This document shows, piece by piece, positions 6,778 to 6,900 of a stretch of DNA of 6,900 nt. Both the position numbers and the translations under genes were made by a program. This DNA is from Euryarchaeota archaeon UBA202 (GTDB taxonomy: Archaea; Thermoplasmatota; E2; UBA202): positions 9,213 through 16,112 of the forward strand of contig DAQA01000005.1 in assembly GCA_002502685.1 (NCBI GenBank), written 5' to 3'. The notes under the pieces are model-generated. The model was not told where the DNA came from. It saw only the letters and a list, made by a program, of their open reading frames with translations, and did not search any database. The first letter of the stretch is position 1. The number at the start of each line of letters is the position of its first letter.

Positions 6778-6811
6778 TAAAATGTTAGTTACACCCATTA
6801 TATCACCGAGA

Positions 6812-6823
6812 AAAAAACTTAAA
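6812..6823 (+). promoter_or_regulatory. TATA box of tRNA-Ser gene
   Basis: The A-rich AAAAAACTTAAA combines a BRE-like A run with a CTTAAA TATA core (6818-6823). The core lies 23-28 bases before the first base of the tRNA, the normal archaeal position, so the tRNA is probably transcribed from its own promoter and not only by readthrough from cbf5. Confidence 0.55.
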
Positions 6824-6845
6824 TCCAAAACTAATATCCACCCAA

Positions 6846-6900
6846 GCTGAGGTCGCCTAGTCCGGTAGGGCGCAGGCCTGGAGAGCCTGTGGAGCTTTTG
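6846..6900 (+). tRNA. tRNA-Ser(GGA), 5' part, cut by window end
   Basis: The gene begins GCTGAGG (acceptor 5' strand), then T8-C9 and a D arm with GCC (6855-6857) paired to GGC (6869-6871) around a loop containing GG. The anticodon stem CAGGC (6873-6877) pairs perfectly with GCCTG (6885-6889). It encloses the 7-base loop CTGGAGA, giving anticodon GGA (6880-6882), which reads UCC and UCU serine codons. The following TGGAGCTTTTG looks like the start of the long variable arm of a type II tRNA, as expected for serine. The T arm and acceptor 3' strand lie outside the window, so the exact 5' end rests on D-arm and anticodon-arm spacing only. Confidence 0.9.

Noticed and set aside
1..6900. CRISPR array, insertion sequence, integrase or attachment site
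   Set aside because: No regularly spaced repeats, transposase/integrase motifs or duplicated tRNA end are visible; the tRNA-Ser is cut by the window edge, so an integration event at its 3' end cannot be judged.

Overview
This is an AT-rich archaeal chromosomal segment. The archaeal assignment rests on TiaS (an archaea-specific tRNA-Ile2 modification enzyme), a Cbf5-type pseudouridine synthase with a PUA domain, an archaeal Cro/C1-type regulator of the COG1395 type, TATA-like boxes placed for leaderless or near-leaderless mRNAs, T-run terminators and a typical archaeal type II tRNA-Ser. The set of genes suggests a euryarchaeon. The style of the secreted protease recalls sediment Thermoplasmata genomes, but that placement is from memory and remains an inference.

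Layout: (1) 4-477, a TsaA/TrmO-family protein predicted to methylate t6A37 of tRNA. (2) 478-918, a 440-base non-coding stretch with a purine tract, a T8 run and a good TATA box just before the next gene. (3) 919-2403, a secreted metzincin-like metallopeptidase with a signal peptide, a beta-rich N-terminal region, three Asp-rich calcium loops and an HELGH / CMNY catalytic region. (4) 2404-2724, non-coding, between convergent genes. (5) 2725-4020 on the minus strand, tiaS. (6) A 40-base divergent promoter holding an inverted repeat over a TATA-like core. (7) 4061-4969, a Cro/C1-type regulator, overlapping by ATGA with (8) 4966-5628, thyX. (9) A 165-base gap with a pyrimidine tract, an almost perfect 18-base palindrome and a TATA box. 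(10) 5794-6777, cbf5. (11) The 5' two thirds of a tRNA-Ser(GGA) gene, cut off by the window end, with its own TATA box.

Four of the seven genes concern tRNA or RNA modification: t6A37 methylation, agmatidine at C34 of tRNA-Ile2, pseudouridylation, and a tRNA gene itself. The regulator-thyX pair couples an uncharacterised transcription factor to dTMP synthesis. The protease is the accessory element. No CRISPR array, insertion sequence, integrase or defence cassette is visible, and I see no evidence of a wholly new system. The most unusual items are the secreted protease, the regulator-thyX coupling with its shared divergent promoter, and a base-composition change along the window.
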